From Lewinellaceae bacterium (GTDB lineage Bacteria > Bacteroidota > Bacteroidia > Chitinophagales > Saprospiraceae), in NCBI GenBank assembly GCA_020636095.1, contig JACJYN010000004.1:1054001-1118000 (forward strand): a stretch of 64,000 nucleotides of DNA, read 5' to 3'. The translations under genes and the position numbers were made by a program. This document shows, in pieces, positions 27,694 through 37,500 of the stretch; position 1 is the stretch's first letter; each line of letters starts with the position of its first letter. The notes beneath the pieces were generated by a model. It had not been told where the DNA came from. It did no database searches and saw only the letters and a list, made by a program, of their open reading frames with translations.

Positions 27694-28088
27694 ATTTCGT
27701 TTTGTTTTGGTGAATAATTCAATTATTCAAAAGAAAGGCAGGCGGTTAGAGGATTGGGCGCCAGCACCGCCTACCGTATAAAATTAAGGATTAAATCAGG
27801 AAACACAACAAAACGTTTCCCAATATTTGCCAAGCCCCAAAAAAAATATGGTTCCCAGGCAGGGTATTCACCAAAGAGGGTATCCGGAGAAGGTAAACTC
27901 AACGTATTTTGCCCTTTCCTATCCCTGGCAGCCCATTCTTTTCCGTTTGTATCAAACTTTAGCCGATGTCATCCATTTATTATTAGTGCATTTCCATTGA
28001 GTAGCACTAAGTAATGCATTAAGTTGAATTCACTACTTACTTTTATTATTTTTGCAGGAATTTTGTAGCGCATAAACCACAACCTATT
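27694..28088. other. 395-bp divergent intergenic region, OmpA/ffh
   Basis: It holds a 17-bp palindrome GAATAATTCAATTATTC (27712-27728), 18 bases before the OmpA start; a 7-bp inverted repeat AGGCGGT/ACCGCCT (27740-27772); and the ffh promoter. No credible gene was seen. Confidence 0.6.
28024..28054 (+). promoter_or_regulatory. Bacteroidota-type promoter for ffh
   Basis: TTG (28024-28026), 20-base spacer and TATTTTTG (28047-28054) give an exact TTG-N20-TAnnTTTG. The predicted transcript starts near 28061, 28 bases before the ATG. Confidence 0.65.
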
Positions 28089-29456
28089 ATGTTCGACAGT
28101 TTAAGTGAAAGGCTTGAAGGTGCATTCAAGACCCTGAAGGGAGAGAGCAAACTCACAGATATCAATATTGCCCAGTCGGTCAAAGAGATTCGGCGGGCGT
28201 TGGTGGCGGCGGATGTCAACTATAAGATCGCCAAAGAGTTTACGGATAATGTCAAGGATAAGGCCCTGGGCCAGGAGAACGTCCTGAAATCCGTCAAACC
28301 GGGCCAGTTGATGATCAAGATCGTCAACGACGAACTGGTGGAACTGATGGGGGGCACCGCAACGGATATCGACCTCAAAGGTAAGCCGGCGGTGATCCTG
28401 ATCGCGGGCCTGCAGGGTTCCGGAAAGACGACCTTCTCCGGTAAGCTGGCCTTCCACCTCAAGAACGAACGGAAGAAAAGCCCGCTGTTGGTAGCCTGTG
28501 ACGTTTATCGCCCGGCTGCTATCAACCAGCTCTCCGTCATTGGCGACCAGATAAAAGTGCCGGTATATAAAGAAACTGAAAATAAAAACCCGGTGGAGAT
28601 CGCCCTGAAAGGCATCGCCCATGCCCAGGCCCACAACCACGATGTGGTCATCGTGGATACCGCCGGGCGCCTCTCCATTGACGAAGAGATGATGGCCGAG
28701 ATCGCCAATATCAAGGAAGCGATACAGCCTAACGAAACCCTCTTTGTGGTCGACTCCATGACCGGCCAGGATGCAGTCAACACCGCAGAAGCCTTCAACC
28801 AACGCATCGACTACGACGGCGTCGTACTCACCAAACTGGACGGGGATACGCGCGGCGGCGCCGCCCTTTCCATCAAGTATCAAGTCGGCAAACCCATCAA
28901 GTTCGTCAGTATGGGAGAGCAGATGAATACCCTCGATGTATTCCACCCCGACCGCATGGCCAGCCGTATTCTCGGCATGGGCGATATCATCTCCTTCGTG
29001 GAAATGGCGGAGCGGCAGTTCGACGAAGAGAGCGCCAAGAAGCTGGAGAAGAAGATCAAGAAAAACAAGTTCGACTTCAATGACTTTCTCGAACAGATCG
29101 GCCAAATTCGTAAAATGGGCGACCTCAAAAGCCTGATGAATATGATCCCGGGAATGAGCAAGATGACCAAAAACCTGGACATCGACAACAGCGCCTTCAA
29201 CAAAGTAGAGGCCATCATCTTCTCTATGACGCCCCAGGAACGGGAAAATCCCGAGATTATGAATATGAGCCGGAAACAACGCATCGCCGGCGGCTGCGGC
29301 CAGAATATCCACGAGATCAACGCCTTCCTCAAGCAGTTCGACCAGATGCGCAAAATGATGCACAAGATGAGTAAAATGCCCGGTATGGGTATGGGGGGAG
29401 GCAATACGGGCGGTGGCAGCCCTGCTGCTCGCCGTAAAAGCCGGCGGCGGAGGTAG
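28089..29456 (+). CDS. ffh: Signal recognition particle protein Ffh
   Basis: Cytoplasmic GTPase that, with 4.5S RNA, targets nascent inner-membrane proteins to FtsY. 455 residues. N domain (1-95), G domain with P-loop GLQGSGKTT (107-115), DTAGRLSIDEEMM and TKLDGDTRGGAALS, then the Met-rich M domain with the RNA-binding GGCGQNIHEINAFLKQFDQM region and a basic C-terminus ending in RRKSRRRR. The ATG at 28089 is supported by the promoter. It is the sole gene of its unit; a repeat-rich 151-bp gap follows. Confidence 0.96.
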   Translation: MFDSLSERLEGAFKTLKGESKLTDINIAQSVKEIRRALVAADVNYKIAKEFTDNVKDKALGQENVLKSVKPGQLMIKIVNDELVELMGGTATDIDLKGKPAVILIAGLQGSGKTTFSGKLAFHLKNERKKSPLLVACDVYRPAAINQLSVIGDQIKVPVYKETENKNPVEIALKGIAHAQAHNHDVVIVDTAGRLSIDEEMMAEIANIKEAIQPNETLFVVDSMTGQDAVNTAEAFNQRIDYDGVVLTKLDGDTRGGAALSIKYQVGKPIKFVSMGEQMNTLDVFHPDRMASRILGMGDIISFVEMAERQFDEESAKKLEKKIKKNKFDFNDFLEQIGQIRKMGDLKSLMNMIPGMSKMTKNLDIDNSAFNKVEAIIFSMTPQERENPEIMNMSRKQRIAGGCGQNIHEINAFLKQFDQMRKMMHKMSKMPGMGMGGGNTGGGSPAARRKSRRRR

Positions 29457-29463
29457 AGATAGG

Positions 29464-29553
29464 TTTGATGTGCGTTGTGCGACGTTTGATGGCCCTTTCG
29501 GGCTGTCAACTTGATGCAGCCTCAGAAAGCCAAGCCAAAAATCGCACATCAAA
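29464..29553. repeat. Inverted repeat after ffh
   Basis: An 11-bp perfect inverted repeat, TTTGATGTGCG (29464-29474) and CGCACATCAAA (29543-29553), encloses 68 bases of low-complexity repeat-like DNA with an inner hairpin around GGCCC...GGGC. It may serve as a terminator. Confidence 0.5.
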
Positions 29554-29607
29554 AATCAAAAATTAGTACTCAGCTCTGGCTGCTATTCTAAAAATTCAGA
29601 TACCGCT

Positions 29608-32403
29608 ATGAGAACTACCCTCGGCTGCTTTGGCCTTCTCCTCCCCTTCCTGCTCTTTTCTCAACCTTCCGGCCAGCCCCTCCCGATCGACCCCGGCGTC
29701 AGGATGGGGCAGCTGCCCAACGGGATGCATTATTACATCCAGCACAACCCGAAGCCTGAAAACAGGGCGGAATTGCGCCTGGCTGTCCACGCCGGCTCTC
29801 TGCAGGAAGACGAGGATCAGCAGGGCCTGGCACACTTCGTTGAACACATGGCTTTCAACGGAACCGAGCATTTCGAAAAGAATGAACTGATCAACTACCT
29901 GGAAAAAACGGGTACCCGCTTTGGCGCCGACCTCAATGCCTACACCAGCTTCGAAGAGACGGTATACCTGCTGCAGGCCCGGACCGACAGCCTGCACCTG
30001 CTGGAGAAAGGTTTGCTCATTATGGAAGACTGGGCCAGCGGCCTCAGCTTCGAGCCCGAAGAGATCGACAAGGAGCGGGGGGTAGTCATCTCCGAATGGC
30101 GAACCCGCCTCAGCCCTGACCAACGCTTGCAACAACAGTATTTCCCTATTCTTTACCAGGGCTCCCGCTACGCCCGGCGTTTGCCCATCGGCGATCCTGA
30201 AATCATCGAAAATGCGGATTACAGCACCATCCGGAGCTTCTACGAGGACTGGTACCGCCCCGATTTGATGGCTTTTATCGCCGTCGGCGATTTTGATGTG
30301 GAATGGATGGAAAAGGAGATCATCCGCCGGTTTTCTACCCTGCAAAACCCGCCCTCTCCTCGCCCTCGCAAAGATTATGAAGTTCCGGGCCATTCTGAAA
30401 CTCTTTCTGTGATCGCTACTGATAAAGAAGCTCCCTTTACCCGAGTGCAGGTGATTTACAAGCACGAGGGGGAACTGGTAAAAACGATAAGCGATTACCG
30501 CCGGGAGCTGTCCTATAGCTTGTACAATAAAATGCTCAATGCCCGGATGATGGAAGTGCAGATGCAGCCCAACCCGCCCTTTACCTTTGCTTATTCGGGC
30601 TACGGGAGCGATGTGGGCAACCTTGACGCCTACACCGTCTATGCTTTTGTCCGGGAAGGAGGCGCCATCGAAGGCATCAGCGCCGTGCTAACAGAGACGC
30701 GCCGGGCCCTGCTGCACGGCTTCACCGAAACGGAACTGGCGCGGCACAAAGCCGACCTGCTTCAAAGCGTGGAGAATGACTATAAGGAAAGGGAAAAAAC
30801 GAAATCGGCCAGCCTGGCCAGCCGCTATATTTATCACTATCTCGACCAGAACCCGATACCCAGCCCGGAACAGCGCCTGGAACTGTACCAGGAATTGCTG
30901 CCCACTATTACCCTGGAAGACATCAACCCACTCCCTGGCCAATGGCTTACCGACAGCAACCGCGTAGTGATCATCACCGGCCCGGAAAATGAAAAAGTCC
31001 CTTTGCCTTCGGAAACAGAAATGCTGGCTCTACTGGCACACTTCGATACCCTGGAACTGGAACCTTATATTGATGAGGTAAACAATGCCCCACTGCTCAG
31101 TGAAACGCTGTTGCCTCAACCCATCAAAAGCCACGAACAGATGGACAGCCTGGGTATCACCGTGCTCGAACTTTCAAATGGTGTAAAAGCCTATCTTAAG
31201 CCCACCGATTTTCAGAACGACGAGATTCTGATGGCGGCCTTCAGCCCGGGCGGGCACTCTGTTTACGGATTAGATAGCTATTACAGTGCCGCCAACGCCG
31301 CCACCATCATCGACCAGAGCGGGATTGGGGGATTTTCTATGACGGAATTGCAGAAAAAACTGTCGGGAAAGCTGGTCAACGCCGGGCCCTACATCAATGA
31401 GTTGTCTGAAGGCGTCAGAGGCAGCAGCGACTCTGCCAGCCTGGAAACCATGCTGAAGTTGGCCTACCTCTATTTTACGGCGCCACGCCGCGATTCCGCT
31501 GCCTTTCTGTCTTTTATTTCCCGTCAGGAGTCCATCTTTGAGAATATGATGGTCAACCCGTACTATTATTTTGCGGACGTCAAGAACCAAATCAAATACC
31601 GGAACCATCCCCGCCGTCAGATCACCGACCTGGCCAGCCTTCAAAAAATAGGCCTGGATGAAGTGCTGCGCACCTATCGCGACCGCTTTGCCGACGCCGG
31701 TGACTTCACCTTTGTCTTTGTCGGCAACTTCGACCCCGCAAAGCTGGAACCACTTCTGGCAACCTACCTCGGTAATCTGCCCGCCATCGGCCGCCAGGAA
31801 TCCTGGAAGGACGTCGGCGCCGGGCTGGTTGAAGGCTATATCGACACCACGATCGTCCGGGGACAGGCGCCCAAGGCCCTGGTGGAGATGAACTACCACG
31901 GCGCCTTTGAGTACAAAGGCATTCAGCGTTACCATTTTTACTCCATGTTGTCTGCCCTGCGCATCCGCCTGCGGGAAGCCATGCGGGAAGATAAGGGAGG
32001 AGTCTATGGGGTAAATGTCAACGGTGTTGCCCTGCCTTTTCCAACTCCTCACTATCGCGTCACTCTTTCTTTCAACAGCGAGCCGGATCGTACCCGGGAA
32101 CTCATCGCCACCGCTAAGGAAGTGATAGCCACTCTGCAAAATCAGGGTATTGATGAAGGAACCTTGCAAAAGGTAAAGGAAACCCAACTCCAAAGCCGCA
32201 TCAAAGGGCTGAAGGAGAACGGTTACTGGCTCAGCCAGATCAGCACCCGCCTGCAGTACGGCATTGGACTGGATGGGATACGGATGGAGAAGTATGAGCC
32301 TTATGTAGATAGCCTTTTAGCCGAGGACATTCAGAAAGCGGCGCAGCGGTATTTGCAGGAGGATAATTTCATACAGTTGGTGTTGATGCCTGGAGAGAAT
32401 TGA
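29608..32403 (+). CDS. M16-family (insulinase-like) zinc metallopeptidase
   Basis: 931 residues with a signal peptide (MRTTLGCFGLLLPFLLFSQ), so periplasmic or surface-exposed. The inverted zinc motif HxxEH is intact (His76-Phe-Val-Glu79-His80), and the downstream ligand Glu lies in the EEIDKERGVVISEW region. Tandem M16 domains fill the chain (about 25-480 and 520-925), the full-length two-half architecture of pitrilysin-type enzymes. The second half lacks HxxEH, as expected. It should degrade peptides. It converges on the OmpA/PD40 gene with only 10 bases between stops. Confidence 0.93.
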   Translation: MRTTLGCFGLLLPFLLFSQPSGQPLPIDPGVRMGQLPNGMHYYIQHNPKPENRAELRLAVHAGSLQEDEDQQGLAHFVEHMAFNGTEHFEKNELINYLEKTGTRFGADLNAYTSFEETVYLLQARTDSLHLLEKGLLIMEDWASGLSFEPEEIDKERGVVISEWRTRLSPDQRLQQQYFPILYQGSRYARRLPIGDPEIIENADYSTIRSFYEDWYRPDLMAFIAVGDFDVEWMEKEIIRRFSTLQNPPSPRPRKDYEVPGHSETLSVIATDKEAPFTRVQVIYKHEGELVKTISDYRRELSYSLYNKMLNARMMEVQMQPNPPFTFAYSGYGSDVGNLDAYTVYAFVREGGAIEGISAVLTETRRALLHGFTETELARHKADLLQSVENDYKEREKTKSASLASRYIYHYLDQNPIPSPEQRLELYQELLPTITLEDINPLPGQWLTDSNRVVIITGPENEKVPLPSETEMLALLAHFDTLELEPYIDEVNNAPLLSETLLPQPIKSHEQMDSLGITVLELSNGVKAYLKPTDFQNDEILMAAFSPGGHSVYGLDSYYSAANAATIIDQSGIGGFSMTELQKKLSGKLVNAGPYINELSEGVRGSSDSASLETMLKLAYLYFTAPRRDSAAFLSFISRQESIFENMMVNPYYYFADVKNQIKYRNHPRRQITDLASLQKIGLDEVLRTYRDRFADAGDFTFVFVGNFDPAKLEPLLATYLGNLPAIGRQESWKDVGAGLVEGYIDTTIVRGQAPKALVEMNYHGAFEYKGIQRYHFYSMLSALRIRLREAMREDKGGVYGVNVNGVALPFPTPHYRVTLSFNSEPDRTRELIATAKEVIATLQNQGIDEGTLQKVKETQLQSRIKGLKENGYWLSQISTRLQYGIGLDGIRMEKYEPYVDSLLAEDIQKAAQRYLQEDNFIQLVLMPGEN

Positions 32404-32413
32404 CCGGATATTG

Positions 32414-34390
32414 CTACTGCCGCTTGATCTCCACAATCTCCACCCGCCGCTCCCGGGCCGCATCCGGGTGGTAGATGGAATTGCGCAAGTCGTCCAGAGC
32501 GTCACTAACGGCGCCGGAGGCTTCGGCTTCACCGAAGGGGCGTTCAGACACCTTCAACTGGCCGCTTTCCAGATAGGGCTGGAAAACGCCATCCTGGTAA
32601 GTTTGGAAGTGGTTGCGCACGCTGCTGATGCGGCGTTTGCTGAGCGCCAGGTTGTAGTCGCTCTTGGCGCGGGGGCTGGTGTAACCCTTCAGGAATATCT
32701 CTACCTCATCTCCGGATTGGAGGCGCTGAAGGAGTATCTCGGAGAAGCGTTGCAAAAAATCATACCCCTTTTTAGCCTCTTCTTCAAAAAACTCGTCGAC
32801 GGCGTAAGCAGCCTCTTCCCGCCGCTCCTCTTTCAGGGGCTCGGCAAAGGCTTTCAGGTAATCCGGGAGGCGGGCGTAGTAGGTATCGTAGGTTTCGCCG
32901 TACGTTTTTTTGGTAGTAGTGCGGCGGGTGCGGCGGTCCGGCTCATCGTTGTCGAAGTAGAGGGCCAGGGGGAGAAAGTCCTCCAGGCGGGTAGGGATAT
33001 CGGGCTCGGTGGGTGGTAATTCCGGCTGAACAGGAGGCAGGCTTACAATCGGGGTGGTATCCGCTGCCGGTGGTTCTTCCGGGATGGGTTCGAAACTGTA
33101 GAGGTCATTACAACAGGCTTTATTGCTATCATCCAGGTAGAACGAACCGGGGCGATTGGAGGAAAGGTAGCCCGAAACGCCGTCTTCGCCAAGAAAGTAA
33201 TAGATGTCGTTGTAGCTGGAATTGATGGGTGTACCCAGGTTTTGGGGCTCAGTCCAGGCCTGTTCTCGCCTGGATTTGAACACATCAAACCCACCCAGTG
33301 CAGGATGGCCGTCGGAGCTGAAATACAAGGTTTGAGTGGGGGTATGAAAAAAAGGCGTGATATCGTCGCCGTCCGTATTCAGGGCGGACAACAGGCTGGG
33401 GCTGCCAAAGGCATTGTCACCTTCTTCCACCTTGGCCCACCAAAGGTTCAGCCCACCGGGGCCGCCGGGTTGATCGGAGGCGAAAAAGAGCACTTCCGCT
33501 TGCAGGACGGAATCGTAACCGATGGCAGGCTGAGTGGCGGTTTGGTTCGGTACGTTGATCTCCTCCGGCAATTTCACGATGCGCGAACTCCACCTTCCGC
33601 GTTTATCTTTACTGCGGTAGTAAATAGCGCAGCGAATCTCGGTGGCGTTGATGTAATCGCAGCGGGTAAAATAGAAACGGCCGCCATCCAGGCTGAAGGC
33701 GGTATGAGCCGTGTGCAGGTTGTCATCATTAAAATCCCGCCGCAGGGGGCGGCCGCGGCTACCGCCGCGCTGGTACAGCACTTTGGCAACTTTCCGCTCC
33801 GGGCGGTAGTCATCCTGCTCCCGGTCGTAGCGGAAGGAAGAATACAGAAGGGTATCACCGGCCTGATAAGGCGCAAATTCCGAATAATCGGTATTCACCT
33901 TTCTGCCCAGGTTCTCTACGTCGATACGCGCAGGTTCCGCCGTCAACTCCCTGGCCCAATCGCAGGTTTGCAGCTCGCTCCTTGCCCTGGAGGAATAGGG
34001 TTCTTCTACTGCCTGTCCGGCTAAATAGGCCTGGAAATAGGCTTTGGCCTCATCGTAGTGGCCCAGGTTCTTTTTCACTTCTCCCAGCCGGTAATTCGCC
34101 AGTGGAAAACGGTTGCCCTCCTTACTTTCCGCCACCTTACTGTAGTATTTTTCCGCCAGCTCATAAGCGTAGAAGCGGCGGGCGATCTCCGCATATTGAA
34201 ACTGGATGCCGGTGTTCTCCGGTTGGAATTCCAAAGCGGCGGCGTAATGTTGCAGGGCGGCGTTGTAGTCCTTCTGCTCCAGGGCCTCTTCAGCCGCCTT
34301 GACGTAGGCTTTGAAAGACTGGCCGGAGGCGGGAGTGGCTAAGGCCAAAACAAAACTGGCCAGAATGGAAAGCTTAAGGAATGGTTGCAT
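32414..34390 (-). CDS. TPR/PD40/OmpA-domain outer-membrane protein
   Basis: 658 residues with a signal peptide ending near ATPASGQ. N-terminal TPR-like helices (about 25-130), a WD40-like PD40 propeller (about 150-420; DGGRFYFTRCDY, LYFSSDGHPALGGFDVF), a Pro-rich linker, then a C-terminal OmpA domain (about 530-658; GYTSPRAKSDYNLALSKRRI). This layout matches OmpA-like proteins encoded next to PorP/SprF in T9SS and gliding loci. It lies 52 bases after the PorP/SprF gene, probably in one operon. Likely tethers an outer-membrane complex to peptidoglycan. Confidence 0.88.
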   Translation of the reverse strand: MQPFLKLSILASFVLALATPASGQSFKAYVKAAEEALEQKDYNAALQHYAAALEFQPENTGIQFQYAEIARRFYAYELAEKYYSKVAESKEGNRFPLANYRLGEVKKNLGHYDEAKAYFQAYLAGQAVEEPYSSRARSELQTCDWARELTAEPARIDVENLGRKVNTDYSEFAPYQAGDTLLYSSFRYDREQDDYRPERKVAKVLYQRGGSRGRPLRRDFNDDNLHTAHTAFSLDGGRFYFTRCDYINATEIRCAIYYRSKDKRGRWSSRIVKLPEEINVPNQTATQPAIGYDSVLQAEVLFFASDQPGGPGGLNLWWAKVEEGDNAFGSPSLLSALNTDGDDITPFFHTPTQTLYFSSDGHPALGGFDVFKSRREQAWTEPQNLGTPINSSYNDIYYFLGEDGVSGYLSSNRPGSFYLDDSNKACCNDLYSFEPIPEEPPAADTTPIVSLPPVQPELPPTEPDIPTRLEDFLPLALYFDNDEPDRRTRRTTTKKTYGETYDTYYARLPDYLKAFAEPLKEERREEAAYAVDEFFEEEAKKGYDFLQRFSEILLQRLQSGDEVEIFLKGYTSPRAKSDYNLALSKRRISSVRNHFQTYQDGVFQPYLESGQLKVSERPFGEAEASGAVSDALDDLRNSIYHPDAARERRVEIVEIKRQ

Positions 34391-34442
34391 GGCTATAGGG
34401 TTAAATAGTTGGGCTCTGCGTGAAATTAAAGAGGAACTAAGG

Positions 34443-35459
34443 TCAAAAAATAGGGCAAGCCTTAAACTCCTTTGGCGGTTTGACGTGGCTGATCAGATAC
34501 TGTATTGAGAACTCCGGCCCTCCATTGCGATTAGTGGCGGCCATGAAGGCTGAGGTGTTGATATCGTAGCTCAGCCCAAGGCGCCAGTTTTTATAGTACA
34601 CATCCATATAACCAACTACTGCGTCGCTCAGGCGGTAACCGGCCCCCAGTTGCAGGGCCAGCTCCTTGCCCTTCTCCTGGCTGACGTGATAACGCGCGCC
34701 GCCCATGCCGATCATTTCCTGATACGTTCCTTGCTGTTGCCCCAGCAGATTAACCGCCAGATCCCAGCGTTCTGTCAACTCCACGAAGCCAAGGGCGTTC
34801 AGGTTGAACAGCATGGGCAGCTCCACCTTCCCATCATTTAGAAAAGAGACCGATGGTTGGTTGAGGTGGGTGGCGCCCAGGCCCAACCAGATGCGGGTGC
34901 GCGTACCTTCGGGCTGATAAAACCAGTTGACGCCGGCGCCCAGGCTGAAGTACCCGGAAGAGGTAGCGGTAAAAGACTCCGCAGTAAGCGCCCCCGGGTC
35001 AAAGAAGCTATCGGTGAACTGGTCGGCGAAATTGAACTGCCCGGGCTCCAGGGCACGCTGGCCAAAACGCAATTGCATACCTGCTGAGAGCACATGCTCA
35101 TCCGCAGCCCGCCAGTTGAAGGCCCCGTGGAGGGCCAACTGCAGCCAGTTCAGGGAAGCATCGCCCGCCTGGTCGTAGGTGAACGTACCGCCCACGCCCA
35201 GCCAGTTATCGCCCAGCCAGGGCAGAAAAACCTTCTGGTCATAAGCTCCGAAAATGGTTTCATAGGGAACCGGCACGCTGCCCCATTGGTTGCGATAGGT
35301 TGCGGCAAACCGCTGGTCCTCATCGAAAGCGCCCGCCAACGCAGGGTTGAGCGACAAGGGAGCATGATGAAACTGGGAGAAATGAACATCCTGGGCCGCA
35401 AGGGGCAGCCGGCAGAAAAAGAGAAGAAAAAGGAAGTTCAGGTGTCGAATTCTTGCCAA
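34443..35459 (-). CDS. PorP/SprF-family type IX secretion membrane protein
   Basis: 338 residues. Outer-membrane barrel protein of the PorP/SprF family, associated with type IX secretion and surface adhesin export. After the signal peptide (ending PLAAQ) comes the family start pattern DVHFSQFHHAPLSLNPALAGAF, then YRNQWGSVPVPYETIFGAYD. The C-terminus ends in a Cys-containing tail. No ATG fits: the only start giving an intact signal peptide is TTG at 35459. It heads an operon with the OmpA/PD40 gene, a common pairing. Confidence 0.88.
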   Translation of the reverse strand: MARIRHLNFLFLLFFCRLPLAAQDVHFSQFHHAPLSLNPALAGAFDEDQRFAATYRNQWGSVPVPYETIFGAYDQKVFLPWLGDNWLGVGGTFTYDQAGDASLNWLQLALHGAFNWRAADEHVLSAGMQLRFGQRALEPGQFNFADQFTDSFFDPGALTAESFTATSSGYFSLGAGVNWFYQPEGTRTRIWLGLGATHLNQPSVSFLNDGKVELPMLFNLNALGFVELTERWDLAVNLLGQQQGTYQEMIGMGGARYHVSQEKGKELALQLGAGYRLSDAVVGYMDVYYKNWRLGLSYDINTSAFMAATNRNGGPEFSIQYLISHVKPPKEFKACPIF

Positions 35460-35571
35460 TACGTTTAATTTTGTTATTCTTTGACAAAGACAATATAGCA
35501 GAAAGTTATCAACTTTCGAAAAGAAACAAATTCCTGTATTTGAATTTGACTTTCACACTGCATTCAGGACT

Positions 35572-36192
35572 ATGAGTAAAAACACAAGAACCATTCTTAA
35601 AGTGGGGATCACAGGGGGCATCGGCAGCGGAAAGACTACCGTTTGTAAAGTTTTTGAGGCCCTGGGCATTCCGGTGTACTACGCCGATTGGCACGCGCGC
35701 CAGCTGATGGTGAATGCCCCCCGGCTGGTGGCGGGCGTAAAAGAGCTGTTCGGCCCGGATGCCTACCTGGAAGATGGCGCCCTCAACCGCCCCTATATTG
35801 CTGAAAAGGTATTCAATAACGACAAAAACCTGCGGCAGCTGAACCACCTGGTTCACCCTGCTGTCGCTGAAGATGCGGACCGCTGGCACCACGCTCAGGA
35901 GAACGTACCCTACACGTTGAAAGAAGCGGCGCTCTTGTTTGAAAGTGGGATCAACAAACAGCTGGATAAGGTAATCACGGTTTTTGCTCCTGAGGAATTG
36001 CGCCTCCAGCGCGTCATAGCGCGCGACAAGGTAAGCGCCAAAGAGGTTCGGGCCCGTATGGTCAAACAGATGCCGGAAGCAGAGAAGCTAAAGCTTGCCG
36101 ACTTTGTAGTGTACAACGATGGCGCCCACTCCCTGGTCCGGCAGGTATGGGATATTCACCAGGCATTGCTGGCTACAAGCGAAATAGTATGA
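35572..36192 (+). CDS. coaE: Dephospho-CoA kinase
   Basis: Last step of CoA synthesis: ATP-dependent phosphorylation of the 3'-OH of dephospho-CoA, in the cytoplasm. 206 residues. P-loop GGIGSGKT (15-22) and the CoaE patterns YYADWHARQLM (Asp-containing) and LNHLVHPAV are present. The stop overlaps the start of the next gene by four bases (ATGA), which couples their translation. Confidence 0.94.
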   Translation: MSKNTRTILKVGITGGIGSGKTTVCKVFEALGIPVYYADWHARQLMVNAPRLVAGVKELFGPDAYLEDGALNRPYIAEKVFNNDKNLRQLNHLVHPAVAEDADRWHHAQENVPYTLKEAALLFESGINKQLDKVITVFAPEELRLQRVIARDKVSAKEVRARMVKQMPEAEKLKLADFVVYNDGAHSLVRQVWDIHQALLATSEIV

Positions 36193-37319
36193 AAGGCGGC
36201 TCCAAACGCGAAATCCTGATCACCGAGATCAAAACGTTCGAGCAGTTCCGCCAAAATGGAGCTTCCCTAAAGAACTGTACGCTGAAAGGCCTGGATTTTC
36301 GGGACAAAAAGGTAGACTGGAACCGGTTCGTGATCCATAATACAACTTTCCTGGGCTGCGGGCTCAGCCTGGAAGAGGAGATACTGCTGCGCCGGCGGGG
36401 CGCCTACCTTTACAGTGCCCCTCCTACCCTGCCCTACCAACCTTTTCGCCATGGCCTGTATTCCTGGCAGGAACTGATGGAGGGCTTCAGCGAAGAAGAA
36501 GACCGAAGTACCGATCTGCAGATCTATCGCCATTTCTCGGCTACTCGCTTCAACCCCAATATCAATGAAGCCTTGTGGCAACGCATTCACGACCATTCCA
36601 TCGACGACGCCCTGCGGCAGCTGCTGGAATTCGACAACGAGGGCATGACCCGGCGGCCCTGCGTTGGTTTCATGGGCGGCCACAGCACCCGCCGGGATGA
36701 TCTTTTTTATAAAAAAACAGTCCTGACAGCCAAACTGCTGGCCGAAAACGGATACTTCATCGTCTCCGGGGGCGGGCCCGGCATTATGGAGGCCACCAAC
36801 CTGGGGGCTTATTTCCGCGGCAAGGAAGAAGCAGCCTTGCTCGACGCTATGAAAATCCTTAAAAAAGCGCCCCATTACAGGGACAAAGGCTATCATCAAC
36901 AGGCCCTGGAAGTACTGGACAAATATCCGAATGGCGCGGAAACCCTGGCTATTCCCACCTGGTTTTACGGCCATGAGCCCAGCAACCTCTTCGCCTCCCA
37001 CATCGCCAAATACTTCTCCAACAGCATCCGGGAGGATACCCTTCTGGCCATTAGCCTCTACGGCATCGTCTGCGCTCCCGGAAGCGCCGGCACTACTCAG
37101 GAGATTTTCATGGACGCCACCCAGAACCACTACGGCACGTTCAACTACTACAGCCCAATGGTCTTTCTGGGGCGCCAGCGATACGAGATTGAGACGTTGA
37201 TCTTTCCGTTGCTCAAACAACTGGCCTGGGGCAAAAAGTACTACGATATGCTATTTGTGACGGATGAACCGGAGGAGGTGCTGGGGTTTTTGAAGGGGCG
37301 CCCGCCGGTGAGGGTGTGA
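36189..37319 (+). CDS. LOG-like nucleotide-binding protein with N-terminal extension
   Basis: 376 residues. The C-terminal 230 residues have a Rossmann fold like LOG/YgdH-type lysine-decarboxylase-family proteins: SGGGPGIMEATNLGAYFRG and a variant of the PGGxGTxxE motif, PGSAGTTQE. LOG relatives cleave nucleoside 5'-monophosphates. The N-terminal 150 residues are an extension I do not recognise (LKNCTLKGLDFRDKKVDWNR). One glycine of the PGG motif is Ser. The start overlaps the coaE stop (ATGA). Activity as a nucleotide phosphoribohydrolase is plausible, not shown. Confidence 0.72.
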   Translation: MKGGSKREILITEIKTFEQFRQNGASLKNCTLKGLDFRDKKVDWNRFVIHNTTFLGCGLSLEEEILLRRRGAYLYSAPPTLPYQPFRHGLYSWQELMEGFSEEEDRSTDLQIYRHFSATRFNPNINEALWQRIHDHSIDDALRQLLEFDNEGMTRRPCVGFMGGHSTRRDDLFYKKTVLTAKLLAENGYFIVSGGGPGIMEATNLGAYFRGKEEAALLDAMKILKKAPHYRDKGYHQQALEVLDKYPNGAETLAIPTWFYGHEPSNLFASHIAKYFSNSIREDTLLAISLYGIVCAPGSAGTTQEIFMDATQNHYGTFNYYSPMVFLGRQRYEIETLIFPLLKQLAWGKKYYDMLFVTDEPEEVLGFLKGRPPVRV

Positions 37320-37345
37320 CGGTGTGTCGCGGTGTGTCGGTCTAT

Positions 37346-37462
37346 CAGTTTCGAATTGTGCAACAGGTCCAGGCTGATCCTCAGGTGTGAGTTGAAGAAC
37401 CGCTCTTTATAGAATGTCGATTTGCCGCTGGCCTGAATGCCGATGAATAGGATGCCTTCCAT
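37346..37462 (-). pseudogene. Remnant of a P-loop (polynucleotide-kinase-like) ATPase gene
   Basis: The minus strand encodes a start and 39 residues with an intact P-loop, MEGILFIGIQASGKSTFYK, continuing ERFFNSHLRISLDLL. This matches the beginning of AAA/kinase proteins that usually run past 140 residues. After about residue 39 the frame passes into unrelated sequence with no continuation. The fragment abuts the metallophosphoesterase gene, its usual neighbour. It is read as a truncated gene. Confidence 0.7.
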
Positions 37463-37500
37463 TTATATAGTTTTTGTATGGCCTCTGCTTACAACATTCT

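Noticed and set aside
28101..29552. 483-codon open frame on the minus strand opposite ffh
   Set aside because: It is fully antisense to ffh, whose protein is recognised along its whole length; the mirror frame has no domain of its own.
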